Source of the DNA: Caulobacter segnis
GTDB taxonomy: Bacteria; Pseudomonadota; Alphaproteobacteria; Caulobacterales; Caulobacteraceae
DNA length: 64,000 nt
NCBI RefSeq assembly: GCF_003243465.1
Contig: NZ_QFQZ01000002.1
Location: forward strand, 62,001-126,000
Direction of reading: 5' to 3'
A program made the position numbers and the translations under genes. Under the pieces are notes generated by a model. That model ran no database searches. It saw only the letters and a list, made by a program, of their open reading frames with translations, and was not told the DNA's origin. This document shows, piece by piece, positions 60,281-64,000 of this stretch. Every line of letters starts with the position of its first letter. Positions within the stretch are counted from its first letter, which is position 1.

Positions 60281-62818
60281 CTAGTGGTTCTCGTGCGTGG
60301 GAACCTCTTCCGGCGCGGCGAGGCGCAGTTGGTCCAGCGCCACGCGGCCCGTTCTGGCGATCACCTGCACGGTGTGCGCGCCAGGCGATAGCTCGGGGCC
60401 TACCGACGCCTTCAGCAGGTTGTCCAGCACGCCCTGCGCCCAGGCGGGCGAGCCCACGGCGCGCGGCCAGGAGACGCGCTGGGCGGGGCCGCCGTCGATG
60501 CTGACATCGAGGGCGATATCGCCGCCCTGCCCGTCCGGGAAGATCGGCAGCACGCCCAGTTGCAGGTTAAGCCCCTTGGAGGGCGCTTCGACCTTGAATG
60601 ACAGCGACGCGCCGGCCGAGTCGGCGATCATCACGCCCTTGCCGCGCCCGACGCCTTCCACCAGACGCCAGCCCGTGTTGGCCAAGAACGTCTCGGCCTC
60701 GGTCGTCAGTTGACCGACGGGGCCGGCGCTGTCGACGACGCTCAGGAATGGCCCAGGATCGGCGGCGAGGCCCGCGCCGGGCAGCGGGATCGAGCGGGCG
60801 CGATAGATGCGCCACTGGCTGTCGGCCGGCTCCTCCGGCATGATCCAGCGCCACTTGCCGCCGGCGATCTGGTTGTTGAAGCGGTCGGTCAGGGCGGTGA
60901 TCTCGGCCTGGGCCTCGACCGCCGCGCCGCCCGCAGAGCGGGCCATGGCCTGCTGGCCGTCGATCAGCTCGTTGTAACGCTCGGCCGCGAAGAATCGCAT
61001 GTTCGCCGCCGCTGACACGCGGATCGGGAACTCGACCAGTTCGAACCATGCGTCGCGCAGCTCCGGGGAGACCTTCTCGCCCGTCGCCTTGGTTTCGTCG
61101 ACGAGGACGCGGAAGGCCTTCAGGCGGGCGTTGACCTCCTCGGGCGTATAGCTGGAGAGGTGGCGCGCCTCGGCCTTGGGCTGCCACTCCAGGTGCTCGG
61201 GGCGGCGCTCGAAGTTCAGGCGGTAGTAGCGGTCCATGAGGTCGGCGGTCTTGGCCGCGAGGTCCGGACCGAGGTTCCGGGCCGTCCAGTCCTGCAGGAA
61301 CTGCTTCTGGGTCTTGCCGCGCCAGCGGTCGATGTCCCAGGCCATTTCCAGGAAGTGGCTGGTCCCGATCTCGGCCGGCTTGATGTCGCCGACATTGGCG
61401 ATCCAGACGTTGCGTGCGCCCTTGTCCCAGGCGTGGACCATCTCCTCCTGCACCAGGGCCGGGGGCGTCGTGGAGAGCCACAGATAGGCCAGCGGATAGC
61501 CGAGGTACGAGAGGTGATAGTACACCCCCGCCCCGCCCTTGCGCGCGGCCTCCTCGGGGCTGGCGAACTGACGGATGTAGCCGAAGTTGTCGTCCGGCCA
61601 GACGATGGTCACGTCGTCGGGGACCTTCAGGCCCGCGCGGTAGATCCCCAGGACCTCCTTATAGGGCACGAAGATCTGCGGGATCTTGGCGACGTCGGCG
61701 TTGACGTTCTTGGACAGGATCTCGCGCTGGTCGGCGATGATCTTGTCCAGCAGGGCGACCTTTTCCTCGGTGGTCTTGGGACCGACCATGCCGGTGTCGT
61801 GGATGCCGCGCATGCCGACGGTCCACAGGCTCTCGAAGCCCGCGTTGGCCTTGGCGCGCTCCTCCCAATAGGCCTTCACGCCCTCGGGATTGGTCGCGTA
61901 GTTGAACTTGGCCGGGTCGTCCTTCCACTCGCCGACATTGTTGCGCAGCATGGCCTCGGCGTGGGACGAGCCCATGACGATGCCGTACTCCTCGGCCAGC
62001 TTGGCGTTGGCGGGATCGGAATTGAACGGCGCGGTGGTGTGGTGCATCGCCGGCCACAGGGTGTTGGCCTTCAGGCGCAGCAGCAGGGTGAAGACCTTGC
62101 GATAGGTCTTGGGCCCGATGTCGCCGCGCTCGGGGTCGAAGGTCTTCACCGCCCAGGGATAGAGACCCCAGTCCTCGTCATTGACGAAGATTCCGCGATA
62201 GCGGACCGACGGCGGACCAAAGCGATGGACGCCGGCGCGCACGTACAGGGCCTCGCGACGCTTGGGCGTGACGTCGGCCCACCAGGCCCAAGGCGAGACG
62301 CCCATGGACTGCGCGACCTCATAGACGCCGAACGCGGTCCCGCGCCGGTCGCTGCCGATCACCACCAGGGCCTTGTCGACGCCCGGAACCGGACGGTCGA
62401 CCGTGGCGATGACGAAACTCTCCCACGCGCCTTTAAGCCGCGAGACGTCGACGCGCTTGGCGGCGACCAGTTGGTCGATCAGCGGACTCTGGCCCAGCGT
62501 GCCGACCAGGATCGCGGTCTTGCCGGCCGGCGCGGCGGCCACCGTCGCCCGCTGGCCGGTGACGGTCTGGATGTCGTCGAAAAGATCATCGGCGGCGTGG
62601 CGCACCACGGCGGCGTCGGCGGGATCGACCACGATCGTCGGGACGACGCCCTTGCCCACGAGCTGGAAACCGCCTCGGACGGGGGCGTCGGCGAACAGCG
62701 GCGCGGCCTCGGCGAGGGCGCGGCTCGAGGCGCTGGCGGCCAGGGCCTGGCGGCTCGGAACGGCCGACGAGGCCAGGGCCAGGGCGCAGACCGCCGCGAC
62801 GTGCATCCACTTCATCAT
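60281..62818 (-). CDS. GH115 xylan alpha-glucuronidase
   Basis: 845 aa with a signal peptide (VCALALASSAVPSRQALA). The GH115 pattern: GSDRRGTAFGVYEVAQSMGVSPWAWWADV, SVRYRGIFVNDEDWGLYPWA, LKANTLWPAMHHTTAPFNSDP and GTSHFLEMAWDIDRW. Removes methyl-glucuronic acid from xylan. Caulobacter uses xylan, so this fits. The C-terminal beta-sandwich may bind sugar. Confidence 0.92.
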   Translation of the reverse strand: MMKWMHVAAVCALALASSAVPSRQALAASASSRALAEAAPLFADAPVRGGFQLVGKGVVPTIVVDPADAAVVRHAADDLFDDIQTVTGQRATVAAAPAGKTAILVGTLGQSPLIDQLVAAKRVDVSRLKGAWESFVIATVDRPVPGVDKALVVIGSDRRGTAFGVYEVAQSMGVSPWAWWADVTPKRREALYVRAGVHRFGPPSVRYRGIFVNDEDWGLYPWAVKTFDPERGDIGPKTYRKVFTLLLRLKANTLWPAMHHTTAPFNSDPANAKLAEEYGIVMGSSHAEAMLRNNVGEWKDDPAKFNYATNPEGVKAYWEERAKANAGFESLWTVGMRGIHDTGMVGPKTTEEKVALLDKIIADQREILSKNVNADVAKIPQIFVPYKEVLGIYRAGLKVPDDVTIVWPDDNFGYIRQFASPEEAARKGGAGVYYHLSYLGYPLAYLWLSTTPPALVQEEMVHAWDKGARNVWIANVGDIKPAEIGTSHFLEMAWDIDRWRGKTQKQFLQDWTARNLGPDLAAKTADLMDRYYRLNFERRPEHLEWQPKAEARHLSSYTPEEVNARLKAFRVLVDETKATGEKVSPELRDAWFELVEFPIRVSAAANMRFFAAERYNELIDGQQAMARSAGGAAVEAQAEITALTDRFNNQIAGGKWRWIMPEEPADSQWRIYRARSIPLPGAGLAADPGPFLSVVDSAGPVGQLTTEAETFLANTGWRLVEGVGRGKGVMIADSAGASLSFKVEAPSKGLNLQLGVLPIFPDGQGGDIALDVSIDGGPAQRVSWPRAVGSPAWAQGVLDNLLKASVGPELSPGAHTVQVIARTGRVALDQLRLAAPEEVPTHENH

Positions 62819-62898
62819 CGAACTCCCTACTCGCGGCCTGTAAGCGCCGCCTGCGCGCCCATTCGCTGGGCGACGTTCCTAGACCGCCGAAGCGGCCT

Positions 62899-64000
62899 CT
62901 AGCCGTCCGCGCGCGTCGCGCTTCGCACGACCGTCTCGAAGTCTTCCAGCCGGCAGTCGAAGGCTGGCGCGGCCGTCCCGCAGCCCTGGATGAAGACCGG
63001 CGCCGACAGCGGCGGAGTCTTGGCGTCCAGCGGGGTCATGTTCCGCAGCTGCGACAGGCTCTGGCCCGTGAAGCGCACGCGGACCACGCGCACGCCGTCG
63101 TCACGCTTCCAGCGCTCGAACACCAGGGCGCCGCCCGGCTGGATCTGGTTGGGCTGGTAGCCCGGCAAGGTCCACTCCATCCGCAGCAGGCCGCCCAGCG
63201 AGGCCAGCGTCCCGTCGTGTCCGGCGATCACCACCAGCTTGGCGTCGGCGGGGCCGATCGAGCCCGCGCCGCCCTCCACGGTCGCCGCCAGGCGATCGGC
63301 CAGATGACCGGCCAGAATCCGCGCCACGTAGGGCGTGCGAAGGCGAAGATCGAACTCGGCCTGATGGAGGAAGAACGCGCGAGTCAGCGCCTCCTCGTCC
63401 AGACCCTTCCAACCCAGGCCCGCGAAGTCTCGGCCGTCGGCCCAGGCCATCAGCAGGCTCTCGGTGACGCCCGAGGCAAAGGCCTCCGGACCCGAGACGC
63501 CGGCCAGCTCCTCGCCGTCGACGAAGCCGGGCTTGGCGTCGAACACGCGGCGCTTCCCCGGCGCGGCGGGGCACGGCCCCTTGGCGCATTGCATCAAGAG
63601 GGCGTCGAGCTGCTCGGCCTCCTGGTGGTGGCTGGCGCTCCAGGCGCTCAGGTCGCCGCCGACGCGACCGGCCACGGCGGCGCGGGCCAGGGCGTGGTCG
63701 GGCTTGGCGATCCCAGCCTTCACCGGCTCGAACATCGGGTCGTTATTGCCCTCACCCACCGTGTTGACGGCGAGAGCGCAGCCGGGCGCAAGGGCGTCGG
63801 CATAGGCGCGTCCCGTGGCGATGGTGCGTTGCGTGACATTGGCCCAGGCGTAGACCGCCGAGCAGTCGCCGGCCTTCAGCAGGCCCTGGGCGGCGTAGTG
63901 TTGGCGATAGTAGTCGCCCATGCGCGTGACCAGGGTCGAGCCCCGCGCGGTCAGGTGGCCGGCCGGAACCTCGAAGCGCGGCCAGGGACGCGCCGAGGCC
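62899..64000 (-). CDS. Histidine acid phosphatase, N-terminus missing
   Basis: The frame runs off the right edge. Visible: PWPRFEVPAGHLTARGSTLVTRMGDYYR, the secreted-type NVTQRTIATGRAYADAL, and the catalytic HD motif VVIAGHDGTLASLGGLL. The N-terminal RHGxRxP is outside the window. Acid glucose-1-phosphatase or phytase type. Follows the GH115 gene upstream on the same strand. Confidence 0.88.
   Translation of the reverse strand, partial: ASARPWPRFEVPAGHLTARGSTLVTRMGDYYRQHYAAQGLLKAGDCSAVYAWANVTQRTIATGRAYADALAPGCALAVNTVGEGNNDPMFEPVKAGIAKPDHALARAAVAGRVGGDLSAWSASHHQEAEQLDALLMQCAKGPCPAAPGKRRVFDAKPGFVDGEELAGVSGPEAFASGVTESLLMAWADGRDFAGLGWKGLDEEALTRAFFLHQAEFDLRLRTPYVARILAGHLADRLAATVEGGAGSIGPADAKLVVIAGHDGTLASLGGLLRMEWTLPGYQPNQIQPGGALVFERWKRDDGVRVVRVRFTGQSLSQLRNMTPLDAKTPPLSAPVFIQGCGTAAPAFDCRLEDFETVVRSATRADG

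Overview
The window looks like part of a Caulobacter chromosome carrying a complete, P2-like tailed-phage prophage. The organism call is inference from gene content. It rests on an exbB-exbD-tonB operon, a murA-DUF2948-hisD-UPF0262-phosphatase-infA-maf-RNase G-yacG block of the kind seen in alphaproteobacteria, a GH115 xylan glucuronidase, a tRNA-His without G-1 and with A73 (an alphaproteobacterial trait), very high GC, and a phage copy of the Caulobacter nucleoid protein GapR.

Left flank (1-4053): the 3' part of a UdgX-type uracil-DNA glycosylase, extragenic inverted repeats, a hemerythrin-domain protein, and an overlapping yfiR-like / hybrid histidine kinase pair. A 57-bp perfect direct repeat (4054-4110 and 48153-48209) bounds the prophage. 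The right copy is the 3' half of an intact tRNA-His gene, and the left copy is the displaced original 3' half. The tyrosine integrase lies just inside the right end.

Prophage (about 44.1 kb). 4.2-10.7 kb is accessory: a ParA ATPase plus a ParG-like ribbon-helix-helix partner, small regulators, an HNH endonuclease, and a three-gene cassette ending in an SGNH esterase-like virion protein. 10.8-20.1 kb is the P2-type head, lysis and tail-completion block: Q and P on the minus strand, then O, N, M, L, X, holin, lysozyme, two spanins, R and S on plus. A minus-strand two-gene cargo (57-aa protein and DUF6414 protein) sits between S and J. 21.3-36.2 kb is J, I, fibre genes, V, W, FI, FII, E/E' (with a P2-type slippery heptamer), T, U, D and an Ogr-like zinc-finger activator. 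V and W are displaced to after the fibres. 36.3-38.6 kb is a maintenance island (HicAB and HigBA toxin-antitoxin pairs). 38.6-43.1 kb holds a winged-helix protein, a putative CII-like regulator, small genes and two divergent XRE regulators. 43.3-48.1 kb is a tightly packed early operon that begins with a GapR paralogue and ends with a putative excisionase and the integrase.

Three cis-element families tie the prophage together. (1) Six arrays of TGCA tetramer boxes at exactly 8-bp spacing lie upstream of parA, at the parA/RHH junction, and around the two toxin-antitoxin modules. I propose they are operator/centromere sites of the ParA-RHH pair, which would make this an integrated phage-plasmid or a phage with plasmid-type segregation. 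(2) Five 23-bp dyads GTTTG-N13-CAAAC (one with TAAAC) lie ahead of late operons and are candidate sites for the Ogr-like activator. (3) Three 19-bp operators AGTTTG-N7-CAAACT form the lysis-lysogeny switch; two overlap matched promoters.

Right flank (48.2-64 kb): the tonB operon, tRNA-Phe, the murA-to-yacG block with an NCS1 permease and a small membrane protein inserted, tRNA-Thr, a GH115 glucuronidase and the C-terminal part of a histidine acid phosphatase. All functions are read from sequence patterns, and no database search was possible.
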